From JAHDHW01 sp963793295 (GTDB lineage Bacteria; Bacteroidota; Bacteroidia; Chitinophagales; Saprospiraceae): DNA of 64,000 nt. Below are positions 38,400-47,095 of this stretch, piece after piece. Every line of letters begins with the position of its first letter. Within the stretch, counting starts at the first letter, position 1. The translations under genes and the position numbers were made by a program. The DNA lies in NCBI GenBank assembly GCA_963793295.1, contig CAWBZX010000027.1, forward strand, positions 62,001-126,000. Reading direction: 5' to 3'. The notes beneath the pieces were generated by a model that was not told where the DNA came from, did no database searches, and saw only the letters and a list, made by a program, of their open reading frames with translations.

Positions 38400-40376
38400 A
38401 TGACTCGCAAAGCACTGATACTCTCCATTTTATTTCTTTTTGGCTTAAATGCTACTTCATTTTGCCAAAACTTACTTAAACATATTCCGGAAGACGCAAC
38501 TTTTGTAGCTACTTTTAATCCATCCGACCTTAATGCCAAAGTTCCATTTTCAAAACTCAGAGAATATGATTTCTTTAAAATGGTCACGGAAGAAATGGCT
38601 AAATCCATGGGGAGAGCCAACAAAGAAGATATGCTCAAACTGATCGAAGATCCATCCGATCTTGGAATGGATCTAATGGCATCTTCATACATTATCGGGA
38701 AGGTAACCGAAGAGGGCAATGCCTTTAGTATTCTATTTAAATTATCTGATGCTGCCAAGTTTACGCAACTTATCAAAAGCAAATTGTCTCCGAATATGGA
38801 GTTTGTGTCAGGAGATGGATTTAACTTCGTTGCCCCAGAGCAGGATATAGCGATTGCCTGGACAGATGGTTTTGCTTTGTTGACCGGTGTGGAGGTGCAT
38901 AGAAAATATGATTATGGAATTGAAGAATACCCATACGAAGAAGAAGCTTATCCCTATGAAGAGGAAGAAATTATTATAGAAGATGAAGCCATTATGGAGG
39001 AAGAGCCTGTTTTTGAAGATCAGGAAATTATGGAAGATGTGGAAGTCGTTGAAGAAGAACCTGAATTCGAAGTTGTGGAAGAAGAAGTTATGGAAGAAGA
39101 GTACGTAGTAGAGGAATATGTGGAAGAAGATATGGATTATGAGAAAGAAGTTGACCAATCTATATCTCATGATGTTAAAGAAAGAACATTTACAATGGAA
39201 TGGGTGAAAAAAGTAATGAATGGTGACGGATCATCTTCTGTGATAAAGAATCCCAAATTTATGATGGCTAACGCTAAAAAGACAGACGCCAACATATGGT
39301 TGGATTATGGAGCTGTATATCAATTTTATATGGATGCCATGGGAAGTTATTCAGGAGGAGAAGCTGCAATGCTCGCTGACTTAATGAGTTCAATGTATGA
39401 AGATACCTATTTGAGTATGGGTGTAAACTTTGATGCAGGAGCTGTCAATTTCAACGTGGATTCTTATATGAATAACCAAATGTTGAAATTCTATCGAGAA
39501 GCGACCGATGCTAAAATGAATAAAAAGTTTCTCAAATACGTCCAGGGTGAAAATTTAATGGGCTATTGGAGCTTTAATATTAATGTCGAAAATACAGTTC
39601 AAGGCTATCGGGAGTTGTTTATGCCAATGTTTAATAGTATTCCGATGTATGGAAGCATGGCTAATGATATGATGGATATCATGGATATTTTTATTGATGA
39701 AGAAGCCATCTATGATTTGTGGAAAGGAGATCTGTTATTTGCAGTGACCGGTTTGAAGGATTTTGAAAGAACTATAACGACTTATGAGTATGACGAAGAT
39801 TTTAATAAAAAAGAAGTGCAAACAACCGTCACTCAGAAATTACCTGAATTTGTGATGATGTCCTCTTATGGCGATGAAGAAAATGTATTGAAATTTCTTA
39901 AGCTTGGAGAAAAAACGCCTTTTTTGGTGAACAAAGGAAGCTATTATCAGGCGACCATTCCTGAAGCAGATATGGAGGTGTATATCGCTTTAAATAAAGG
40001 GACTTTATTTGTTACAAACAATATGGACTTGATCCAAAATCACCTGAGAAAAGGCTATCCTAAAAAAGAGCGCATGAGCAAAGAGCAGTGTGAGCGAATT
40101 AAAGATAATTCAATGGTATTTTACTGGGACCTTCCTCAGACACTGAATGCTGCTTCGGCTTTTGGAATTCCATTGGCTGGGCCTTCCGGTCAAATACTCA
40201 ATGTAAGTAAAGATAGTTTTGAGAGTATTGTCTGGACCGCTCCTAAAGGTGGTGAGCAATCGGTCAATCAAATGATCAGCCTGAATTTTGTGAATAAGGA
40301 AATGAATTCAATGGAACAAATATTTAATTACATTAACGAGGTTGTTATGATGTCGATGGGAGGTAATTCAATGTAA
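38400..40376 (+). CDS. DUF4836 family secreted protein with acidic insertion
   Basis: A 658-residue secreted protein; the ATG at 38400 starts the signal peptide (MTRKALILSILFLFGLNAT ending FCQ). The N-terminal HIPEDATFVATFNPSDLNAKVP and the later GYWSFNIN and VMMSSYGDEENVLKFLKLG segments fit the DUF4836 family. Unlike the rest, residues about 175-265 (38920-39160) are almost only Glu, Tyr, Val and Asp (EEEAYPYEEEEIIIEDEAIM), an intrinsically disordered acidic insertion encoded by GAA/GAAG-rich DNA. No function is known. It may bind cations or basic partners, which is inference. A terminator follows at 40408. Confidence 0.65.
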   Translation: MTRKALILSILFLFGLNATSFCQNLLKHIPEDATFVATFNPSDLNAKVPFSKLREYDFFKMVTEEMAKSMGRANKEDMLKLIEDPSDLGMDLMASSYIIGKVTEEGNAFSILFKLSDAAKFTQLIKSKLSPNMEFVSGDGFNFVAPEQDIAIAWTDGFALLTGVEVHRKYDYGIEEYPYEEEAYPYEEEEIIIEDEAIMEEEPVFEDQEIMEDVEVVEEEPEFEVVEEEVMEEEYVVEEYVEEDMDYEKEVDQSISHDVKERTFTMEWVKKVMNGDGSSSVIKNPKFMMANAKKTDANIWLDYGAVYQFYMDAMGSYSGGEAAMLADLMSSMYEDTYLSMGVNFDAGAVNFNVDSYMNNQMLKFYREATDAKMNKKFLKYVQGENLMGYWSFNINVENTVQGYRELFMPMFNSIPMYGSMANDMMDIMDIFIDEEAIYDLWKGDLLFAVTGLKDFERTITTYEYDEDFNKKEVQTTVTQKLPEFVMMSSYGDEENVLKFLKLGEKTPFLVNKGSYYQATIPEADMEVYIALNKGTLFVTNNMDLIQNHLRKGYPKKERMSKEQCERIKDNSMVFYWDLPQTLNAASAFGIPLAGPSGQILNVSKDSFESIVWTAPKGGEQSVNQMISLNFVNKEMNSMEQIFNYINEVVMMSMGGNSM

Positions 40377-40407
40377 ATTTCCAGCTCTTTTGAGCTAAAG
40401 TCAGTTT

Positions 40408-40446
40408 CAAAAAAGGGGTATCTTTTCAAAAGGTGGCCCTTTTTTG
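40408..40446 (+). terminator. terminator after the DUF4836 gene
   Basis: CAAAAAAGGG (40408-40417) pairs perfectly with CCCTTTTTTG (40437-40446), giving a U-rich 3' arm. Confidence 0.75.
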
Positions 40447-40493
40447 TTTTTACTTTAAGCAAGGAGATGACTTTTCATTTCAAATACAATGTG

Positions 40494-40501
40494 TACTTTT
40501 G
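40494..40501 (+). promoter_or_regulatory. candidate -7 box of the oxidoreductase gene
   Basis: TACTTTTG matches the Bacteroidota -7 consensus TAnnTTTG. It lies 78 bp before the ATG at 40572, just before the intergenic repeat copy. No good TTG element was found upstream. Confidence 0.4.
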
Positions 40502-40503
40502 AG

Positions 40504-40559
40504 CTTTATTTTGCGATAGCTTAAAAAATTAGATTGTCGATAATTTAGTCCAATAACTT
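40504..40559 (+). repeat. intergenic repeat family, partial copy
   Basis: Right half of the repeat described at 42191-42322: TTATTTTGCGATAGCTTAAA, then GATAATTTAGTCCAATAACTT. It ends 12 bp before the oxidoreductase start codon. Confidence 0.6.
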
Positions 40560-40571
40560 TAATACATTTTT

Positions 40572-41561
40572 ATGTTAAAAATCGGATTGTTGGGAACAGG
40601 TCACCTCGGAAAGATACACCTCAAGTGTATTCAAATGGTCGATCAATATGAATTAATAGGTTTTTATGATCCGGATGATCGTAATGCAAAAATGGCTGAG
40701 GAGACATACGGTGTAAAACGTTGGACTGATCTTGATGAATTAATAGATGCTGTTGACGTTATTGACATTGTCACGCCTACGATTACTCATTTTGAACTGG
40801 CAAAAAAGGTCATCCAGAAGGGGAAGCATGTTTTTATTGAAAAACCTTTGACACATACCCTTAATGAAGCAAAAGCTTTACTAAAGATGAGCAGAGAGGC
40901 CGGCGTGAAAATCCAAGTAGGTCATGTTGAGCGATTTAATCCTGCCTTTCTGGCCTTGGAAGGCACTCCTTTGAACCCAATGTTTATCGAAGCGCATCGC
41001 CTTGCGCTTTTTAATCCACGGGGAACGGATGTGTCAGTGATCCTTGATTTGATGATTCATGACCTGGATTTGGTGTTGAGCCTTGTGGATTCAGAAGTGA
41101 AGTTTATCAGCGCAAGCGGCGTAGCCGTTGTAAGCAATACCCCGGATATCAGTAATGCCCGGATCGAATTTGAAAATGGTGCTGTAGCCAACCTTACCGC
41201 TAGCCGAATTTCTATGAAGCAAATGCGTAAACTTCGTTTGTTCCAGCGAGATGCATATATCAGTCTGGACTTTTTAGAAAAGAACGCCCAGGTCATCCGG
41301 ATTTATGATAAAGGTGCTACTAATGTTCCAGATGCAGATAATCTTTTAGAGTTGGAAACAAGCAATGGGAGCAAACTCATCCATATGGAAATGCCGGACA
41401 TTGAGTCGGTCAACAGTATAAAAATGGAATTGGAATCTTTTGCATTGAGTATTCTTGATGATCACGACCCCATTGTTTCTATTGAAGATGGATATAAAGC
41501 GCTCGAAGTAGCCCATCAGATCATAGAACAAATTGAACAACGAAAAACGGTAATTCAATAG
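40572..41561 (+). CDS. Gfo/Idh/MocA family oxidoreductase
   Basis: A 329-residue NAD(P)-dependent sugar or cyclitol oxidoreductase. The Rossmann motif GTGHLG is at residues 8-13, the family motif EKPL at 90-93 and the His of the catalytic C-terminal domain probably in MIHDLDL. Genes of this type often act in nucleotide-sugar or cell-surface sugar modification. Three genes downstream on the same strand include a polyprenyl sugar transferase, so a role in surface polysaccharide is possible. The stop is 10 bp before the next gene, which suggests co-transcription. Confidence 0.85.
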   Translation: MLKIGLLGTGHLGKIHLKCIQMVDQYELIGFYDPDDRNAKMAEETYGVKRWTDLDELIDAVDVIDIVTPTITHFELAKKVIQKGKHVFIEKPLTHTLNEAKALLKMSREAGVKIQVGHVERFNPAFLALEGTPLNPMFIEAHRLALFNPRGTDVSVILDLMIHDLDLVLSLVDSEVKFISASGVAVVSNTPDISNARIEFENGAVANLTASRISMKQMRKLRLFQRDAYISLDFLEKNAQVIRIYDKGATNVPDADNLLELETSNGSKLIHMEMPDIESVNSIKMELESFALSILDDHDPIVSIEDGYKALEVAHQIIEQIEQRKTVIQ

Positions 41562-41571
41562 GTTTGGTTTT

Positions 41572-42120
41572 ATGGAGAAAGCTATTCTGTTTATTTTTTC
41601 AATGCTATATTTTTGTTTAACAAGTTCTGCTCAGGAAGCAACAAAAGCTACCCATCTGAAATCTGGAATAGAACTGGGAAGTGCTTTTTGTTATAGCGGC
41701 TTAAACATTAACTTGGATTATACTTTAAGCTGGAAGGAGAATAATACCATTTCTGTGGGCCCAAAATTTACGATATCAGATAGTTATCAGTTTTCACGAG
41801 GGCCATGGGGAATTCATGCAGGTTACCGGCGACTTTTGTCCGGTCAGAGTAAATTCAGAACCTTTGCTGCTTTGGAATACCAGGTTGAATTTGTGAAACC
41901 CTACAATCCCAACAATTTGGATGTAAATGGATTAAACGAAATCCATGAATTGCACTTTTCATATGGAATCCAATACCGGATTTGGAAAAATCTGATCATT
42001 GGTAACAGCATGGGCGGCGGGGTATATATTGAGCGATTTTTTGAGTCCGTCACTGGCGACAAAAAATCGTATGATGGATATAATGGCCAGTTTCGGTTAT
42101 TCGCCCATTATTCCTTTTAA
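41572..42120 (+). CDS. outer membrane beta-barrel-like protein
   Basis: A 182-residue secreted protein with signal peptide MEKAILFIFSMLYFCLTSSAQ. The mature part alternates hydrophobic and polar residues in strands (FRTFAALEYQVEFVKPY, ELHFSYGIQYRIW, YNGQFRLFAHYSF) and ends with a Phe, which fits a small outer membrane barrel. Start is 10 bp after the oxidoreductase stop. No specific family recognised; role unknown. Confidence 0.6.
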   Translation: MEKAILFIFSMLYFCLTSSAQEATKATHLKSGIELGSAFCYSGLNINLDYTLSWKENNTISVGPKFTISDSYQFSRGPWGIHAGYRRLLSGQSKFRTFAALEYQVEFVKPYNPNNLDVNGLNEIHELHFSYGIQYRIWKNLIIGNSMGGGVYIERFFESVTGDKKSYDGYNGQFRLFAHYSF

Positions 42121-42190
42121 ATTTTATGTGAAATCAGAGATTGAAACTAAAACACAAAACGATTCAATAAATCGTTTTTAATAATAAGTA

Positions 42191-42322
42191 AGCGTATAAA
42201 ATTATTGGATAAGCTATTTGCTATTGTGAAATGAGGTTAAATAACTGATTATTATGAAGTTTTTAGGCTTATTTCATGGGAGCTTAAAAAAATAGCTTAT
42301 CGATAATTTAGAACAATAACTT
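42191..42322 (+). repeat. intergenic repeat, full copy with inverted arms
   Basis: About 132 bp that recur on the opposite strand at 57620-57750. Inside it, GATAAGCTATTT (42208-42219) and AAATAGCTTATC (42290-42301) form 12-bp perfect inverted arms about 70 bp apart. The right end is GATAATTTAG, then CAATAACTT. It ends 4 bp before the ATG of the phosphodiesterase gene. It does not encode protein and has no sign of a transposase. Confidence 0.65.
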
Positions 42323-42325
42323 AAA

Positions 42326-43213
42326 ATGCAAAATCATCCTTTTAAGGCATACAACTGTTTGATCTTATTTGTTATCCTTTTTTCAACGAATGGATGTCAA
42401 AAAGTTGACCTCAATCAAATCAATAACCTCAACGGTAATAAGATTGATGTGATAGGCCACGGTGGTGCCGGTTTTGAATCCGCTCAAAATGCATTGCCAC
42501 ATGATTCTTTTTCGAGCCTGGTAAAAGCAGTGGAAGCGTATGGAGTTGATGGGGTAGAGGTGGATGTCCAGTTAAGTGCTGATGGCGTTCTTTTCATGTA
42601 CCACAATAATTTTCTGGATGTCAGAACTGATTGTTTTGGTTGTATCTTTCTTAAAGAAAGTGAAGCACTGAAAAATTGTCGGTTTCGATCCAGTTTGCGA
42701 AGCAATCTGTTTTTAAACGAAAAACTGAGTACGCTTGAATCCGTTTTAGAAAGATTTGCTCAACGTCCAATGAAACCCAAAGTAATTTTTGATGTTAAGC
42801 TAGTACCATCAGAATGTGGTGATCTTGATTATGATCATTATCAGCAGCGCTTTGTGGATGAGATTGCAAGATTAATAATCAAGTACGATGCCATTGATTG
42901 GTGTTTTGTAGAATCAGATCGCTTTGACTTTCTGATGTCTTTAAAAGAAAAGTTACCGAATGTCAAATTAAGTTTTATTCCAAATTATCATACAGAGGAA
43001 GAGATTGTTGAAGCAGCAAATAATGGAATATACATGATTTCTACACGCAATGACTTGACATCCAAATCATTGGTGCAACTTAGCCATGAAAATGGTGTTT
43101 TGGTAGCTATTTATGGTGTAAAGATCAGAAGCGGAGCCATTGAAGCAATTAACAAAAGCCCGGATTTTATTTATACAGACAACATCATTTTATTACAAGA
43201 AATGCTGCGGTAA
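42326..43213 (+). CDS. glycerophosphodiester phosphodiesterase, lipoprotein
   Basis: A 295-residue lipoprotein (NGCQ at residue 22-25, lipid-anchored Cys 24). The GDPD TIM-barrel motifs are present: VIGHGG (His 45, in place of the usual HRG), GVEVDVQL with Glu 78 and Asp 80, and MYHNN with His 93. It would hydrolyse glycerophosphodiesters at the outer membrane or in the periplasm. The HGG in place of HRG is a substitution in the active-site loop and may alter substrate choice. The next gene begins about 20 bp downstream. Confidence 0.8.
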   Translation: MQNHPFKAYNCLILFVILFSTNGCQKVDLNQINNLNGNKIDVIGHGGAGFESAQNALPHDSFSSLVKAVEAYGVDGVEVDVQLSADGVLFMYHNNFLDVRTDCFGCIFLKESEALKNCRFRSSLRSNLFLNEKLSTLESVLERFAQRPMKPKVIFDVKLVPSECGDLDYDHYQQRFVDEIARLIIKYDAIDWCFVESDRFDFLMSLKEKLPNVKLSFIPNYHTEEEIVEAANNGIYMISTRNDLTSKSLVQLSHENGVLVAIYGVKIRSGAIEAINKSPDFIYTDNIILLQEMLR

Positions 43214-43232
43214 GCGATTGAAAACTAAGCGT

Positions 43233-44132
43233 ATGTTTAAAAATCAAAAAATGAGAAAAGCGAATTATACTATTTTTATTTTGATCGGTGTATTTGTTTT
43301 GAGTTGCAATCAAAAAGAGCAAACTGCGGCTTATATTACGATTGAGCCATTTGAATATACACCGGGAGACGATGGCATTTATTCTACAAAAATCACGGAT
43401 GGCTGGGTTTATGTTGACAATGAATTTCTTGGAGCATTTGAGTTGCCAAAGACTATTCCAGTGTTAAAAAGTGGCGAAAAATCAATTGTTATCGATGCAG
43501 GAATTAAAGAAAACGGAATCAGTGCGACCCCTGATCTCTATACTTTTTATGAGCGATATGAAGAAACTTTGACCCTTGTTCCAGGTGCAAAAATTACGGT
43601 AACCCCTTCGACTACTTATGACAGTGGAAAAACTAAATTATTTTTTGAAGAATTTTTTGAATCAGTTATCGGATCGCACAAATTTACCATTGATCTTGAT
43701 GGCAATAGCAATACAAAAGTTGAGCTTATCGACACGGTCGTAAAAGAAGGCAATGGCGCCGGTAAAATCTTTCTTGATGAAGAAAATTTTGCCATTAAAG
43801 TCGGGAGTCAGTATCTTACTGACTTTCCAAGCGCAGGAGCCACCGCCTATATCGAAATGGATTACAAAAATGATATACCTTTGCTGGTAGGTCTCGCAGG
43901 TTATGGCAGTTCTAATGAATTGCTTTATTCAGAAATAAATCTCGGAGTCAATCCAAAAACCGAATGGAATAAAATCTATTTTAACGTTACCGAGAAGATC
44001 CGGCAATTGTCACTCGCTGGTTCGGTAAATTATCAAATTATATTTCAGGCACAAATACCCCAGGAAAACGGTGAATTTACGATAGAAAATGCGGAAATTT
44101 ACCTCGATAATATTAAGCTGGTAAGCTTATAA
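43233..44132 (+). CDS. lipoprotein of unknown function
   Basis: About 300 residues from the ATG at 43233 (an ATG at 43251 is also possible; the longer frame from 43140 overlaps the phosphodiesterase gene and is not used). A lipobox VFVLSCN follows the signal segment. The mature protein is beta-rich (TKITDGWVYVDNEFLGAFELP, ITVTPSTTYDSGKTKLFFEEF) with a jelly-roll-like C-terminal part (GKIFLDEENFAIKVGS, QENGEFTIENAEIYLDNIKLV). Similar organisation occurs in periplasmic carbohydrate-binding proteins, but no family was recognised. Probably co-transcribed with the phosphodiesterase. Confidence 0.6.
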   Translation: MFKNQKMRKANYTIFILIGVFVLSCNQKEQTAAYITIEPFEYTPGDDGIYSTKITDGWVYVDNEFLGAFELPKTIPVLKSGEKSIVIDAGIKENGISATPDLYTFYERYEETLTLVPGAKITVTPSTTYDSGKTKLFFEEFFESVIGSHKFTIDLDGNSNTKVELIDTVVKEGNGAGKIFLDEENFAIKVGSQYLTDFPSAGATAYIEMDYKNDIPLLVGLAGYGSSNELLYSEINLGVNPKTEWNKIYFNVTEKIRQLSLAGSVNYQIIFQAQIPQENGEFTIENAEIYLDNIKLVSL

Positions 44133-44156
44133 GGGATTTGACATATTTTAAATGAT

Positions 44157-44201
44157 AAGCGGGTGAAAAAATAGCTTATTGATTATTTAGCCCAATAACT
44201 T
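44157..44201 (+). repeat. intergenic repeat family, right half
   Basis: AAAAAATAGCTTATTGATTA followed by TTTAGCCCAATAACTT matches the right half of the 42191-42322 repeat with a few changes. It is about 100 bp before the sugar transferase start. Confidence 0.6.
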
Positions 44202-44299
44202 GATTTAAATTATTGATAATCAACTTGTTTGGTTGCTCAGAGCTAATATTTACAAGCTCAATTCTTAGAGTTACCAGGCTTACAGCACATACTATTTGG

Positions 44300-45718
44300 A
44301 TGAAACGACAGCGACGCACTGATTTTCTTATTTACGCTTTTGCCGACTACCTTACCGCTACACTTGCGTGGGCTTGTTTTTTTCTATATCGCAAACGAAT
44401 AGAGAATGTTTCTCTGGATGCTTCTGTTCTCCATGATCAAAATTTTTGGTATGGCATTATTTTGATCCCAATTGGTTGGATTTTCCTCTACAGCATATTT
44501 GATAAGTACAATGACATTTACCGAATGTCGCGGCTTGCTACGCTTACCCGTACTTTTTTTCTTACTTTTTTGGGTGTATTTTTTCTTTTTTTTACGTTGA
44601 TTCTTGATGATTTTGTAAATGATTATACCACCTACTACAATTCTTTTTTAACCTTATTTACCCTTCATTTTCTGTTTACAGCTACTGTGCGAATGATCCT
44701 TCTCACACGGGCAAGTCGTCGTTTGAAAGCAGGATTGATTGCTTACAATACGACCATTATCGGAGGAAATGAAAATGCAGTGGAATTATATCAGGATATT
44801 TCCGGTCGTAAAAAAGGGCTTGGAAACCGCTTTATAGGATTTATTGATGCCAATGGTAATAGCTCTAATGAACTGGAAAAGCATTTGCCGAAGCTGGGAA
44901 AAATCGTGGACCTCGAACAGGTGATAAGAGATCAGGAAATAGAAGAAGTCATCATTGCTATCGAAACTTCAGAACATAATAGATTACGCGAAATACTAAA
45001 TGTACTTTTTGATTTTGAAAATAAAGTATTGGTCAAAATAATCCCTGACATGTACGATATCATGCTGGGAAATGTAAAAATGAATCATGTTTACGGAGCT
45101 GTTTTGATTGAAATCAGACAGGACCTGATGCCCCGCTGGCAACAACTGATCAAGCGTTTGATTGATGTTGCAACAAGTTTGTTCCTTATGTTGATTTTGT
45201 CTCCGCTTTATATTTACATCATGATTCGCGTAAAGCTTTCTTCGAATGGTTCGGTATTTTTCAAACAAATACGAATTGGTTTAAACAGTAAACCATTTTT
45301 TATTTATAAGTTTCGCTCGATGTATGAAAATGCTGAAGAAAACGGTCCACAATTGTCAAGTGATGATGATACAAGGGTTACACCCTGGGGAAAAGTGATG
45401 CGCAAATGGCGTTTGGATGAATTGCCGCAATTTTGGAATGTTTTAAAAGGAGACATGTCATTGGTGGGGCCACGGCCGGAGCGCAAATTTTTTATTGATA
45501 AAATTGTAGAACAAGCTCCTCATTACAAACAGCTACTCAAAGTACGTCCCGGCATCACATCCTGGGGGCAGGTGAAATACGGTTATGCCTCAAACGTTGA
45601 AGAGATGTTGCAGCGGCTCAAATTTGATATTCTTTATATTGAAAACATGTCACTCGCCCTGGATTTTAAAATTCTGTTTTATACCGTATTGGTACTTTTA
45701 CAAGGGAAAGGAAAATAA
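44300..45718 (+). CDS. polyprenyl-phosphate sugar-1-phosphate transferase (WcaJ-like)
   Basis: Integral membrane enzyme of about 472 residues that starts exopolysaccharide or O-antigen repeat assembly by moving a hexose-1-phosphate from UDP-sugar to undecaprenyl phosphate. Start at the ATG 44300 before KRQRRTDFLIYAFADY. Several N-terminal membrane helices are followed by a Rossmann-like domain (NTTIIGGNENAVELYQDI), then the bacterial sugar transferase domain: KRLIDVATSLFLMLILSPL, FFKQIRIGLNSKPFFIYKFR, RKWRLDELPQFWNVLKGDMS, LVGPRPE and VRPGITSWGQVKYGY. All domain motifs are intact. The sugar cannot be told. Confidence 0.88.
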   Translation: MKRQRRTDFLIYAFADYLTATLAWACFFLYRKRIENVSLDASVLHDQNFWYGIILIPIGWIFLYSIFDKYNDIYRMSRLATLTRTFFLTFLGVFFLFFTLILDDFVNDYTTYYNSFLTLFTLHFLFTATVRMILLTRASRRLKAGLIAYNTTIIGGNENAVELYQDISGRKKGLGNRFIGFIDANGNSSNELEKHLPKLGKIVDLEQVIRDQEIEEVIIAIETSEHNRLREILNVLFDFENKVLVKIIPDMYDIMLGNVKMNHVYGAVLIEIRQDLMPRWQQLIKRLIDVATSLFLMLILSPLYIYIMIRVKLSSNGSVFFKQIRIGLNSKPFFIYKFRSMYENAEENGPQLSSDDDTRVTPWGKVMRKWRLDELPQFWNVLKGDMSLVGPRPERKFFIDKIVEQAPHYKQLLKVRPGITSWGQVKYGYASNVEEMLQRLKFDILYIENMSLALDFKILFYTVLVLLQGKGK

Positions 45719-45842
45719 AAAAAATCACTAATTGTTATCAAGTTATTTGTAATTTTAGTCTTCGAAGAAGTATAGAAAGGTTTTCAGTAATTCATAATAT
45801 TTCAACTTCGTTAAAACAAGGAGCCACTTAATATCTATAACT

Positions 45843-46265
45843 ATGTTTGAAAACTATGAAAACGAATATGATCGTAATCGGGCAACCTTAGCCATGTTGA
45901 TCAAAATGGTTATGATTGATAATAAGATAGATCCAGTTGAAAAGAAGTTTTTAGGAGATATTGCTCTTCAACTTGGATTACTGCAAGAGGATATCATCAC
46001 TATCATCGAAAAACCGGAAGCATTTGCTCTAAAGCCACCAGCAGCTGAAGAAGAGCGGATGCGAATTTTATATTATTTGTTGTTTATGATGCGGATTGAT
46101 GGCAAAATTCCCCCTGAAGAAGAAAAGCTTTGTTACAAAGCAGGGTTGCGACTTGGTTTCAACGAACAGCTGACTGGAGATTTAATCCGGATAATGAAAA
46201 CATATCTCAACAAAGAGATTCCTCCCGAAGAAATGATCAATGCCGTGAAAAAATATATGAATTAA
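45843..46265 (+). CDS. TerB-like (tellurite resistance protein B fold) protein
   Basis: A 140-residue helical cytoplasmic protein with two parallel halves (LAMLIKMVMIDNKIDPVEKKFL and YYLLFMMRIDGKIPPEEEKL), the pattern of TerB-like domains that carry acidic, EF-hand-like loops (DNKIDP, DGKIPP). The role of such domains is thought to be in stress or membrane-linked processes, but no function can be assigned here. Its stop codon overlaps the convergent gene's stop by two bases (46263-46264). Confidence 0.6.
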   Translation: MFENYENEYDRNRATLAMLIKMVMIDNKIDPVEKKFLGDIALQLGLLQEDIITIIEKPEAFALKPPAAEEERMRILYYLLFMMRIDGKIPPEEEKLCYKAGLRLGFNEQLTGDLIRIMKTYLNKEIPPEEMINAVKKYMN

Positions 46266-47023
46266 TGCCTTCGAACCACTCCGATCATCACTCCGAAGTT
46301 GCCGTCTAATTCTTCTCTTTTTAACTGGGGAATATAAGCTCTGCTTACGAATCCGTCTAAATAAAGCGCATTTTTACAATGTAATTTTTCTTTAAACAGC
46401 ATCGAAAAATCGAATAAATTTACCTTGTTGTTGGAAATCGCGAAAACGACCTTTCCCTGAGCATCTATGCCAACGCCGTTGCGAATATGTAAATGCTCAG
46501 AGCCTTCCTGAAAGACCGGATGGAGCTGTCCTTCGATGACGAGCATTGGGCCAGATTGTGTTGCAAATTGTGGCTTCTGTTTGGTCTTGATATAATCTTC
46601 AGTACTACAAACAGTTCCAATTTTTTCTGTCAAATAGAAAACGCCATTAGGTTGAAGGTAAAAATTGCCATAGCTTGTAAATATGGTGTCCAATGCTTTT
46701 ATTGTTTTTCCATTTTCAATATAAAGTCCTTGAGGAGAACCGTCATTTAGATACATGCCACCATTCATGGCGAAGATCAGTGTATCGCCTTTTTTTTCTA
46801 AAGTTCGTTTTAGTTTTTCTATGCTGCGGTATTTTGAATTGTCAGCATCCGCTAAGAAAAGCTGGATTTCGGTTGAGGCAGGATCGATGGTTATAACATC
46901 AAAAGAATGTCCACGATACTGAATGGTTTCGGCAAAGAGTCGATTATTAATTTCGCTAATTGCTGAATCACAGGAAGAGGAAAGAACCAGCAAAATGAAA
47001 AGCCTTAGAAATAACAGGTTCAT
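46262..47023 (-). CDS. phosphodiester glycosidase-like lipoprotein (DUF2233/NAGPA)
   Basis: A 253-residue lipoprotein with lipobox VLSSSCD (Cys 18). The body carries the DUF2233/NAGPA features: MNGGMYLNDGSPQGLYIENG, GVFYLT, QSGPMLV and HLHIRNGVGIDAQGKVVFA, ending FGVMIGVV. Family members remove a GlcNAc or other sugar from phosphodiester links. Here it is probably periplasmic and acts on surface or wall polymers. It ends convergently at 46262 with the TerB-like gene. Substrate unknown. Confidence 0.75.
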   Translation of the reverse strand: MNLLFLRLFILLVLSSSCDSAISEINNRLFAETIQYRGHSFDVITIDPASTEIQLFLADADNSKYRSIEKLKRTLEKKGDTLIFAMNGGMYLNDGSPQGLYIENGKTIKALDTIFTSYGNFYLQPNGVFYLTEKIGTVCSTEDYIKTKQKPQFATQSGPMLVIEGQLHPVFQEGSEHLHIRNGVGIDAQGKVVFAISNNKVNLFDFSMLFKEKLHCKNALYLDGFVSRAYIPQLKREELDGNFGVMIGVVRRH

Positions 47024-47095
47024 TTTGAAAATTAAAAAAGCGCAGCAACAGATTTGAAATTTCTATTGCTACGCTTAGGTTTATTTTTTTAAATC

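Noticed and set aside
38808..39170. Antisense 120-residue ORF over the acidic insertion
   Set aside because: Shadow of the GAA-rich coding strand, giving only Phe/His/Asn-rich sequence.
43140..43232. Upstream start of the lipoprotein gene
   Set aside because: It overlaps the phosphodiesterase gene and puts a basic segment before the signal peptide.
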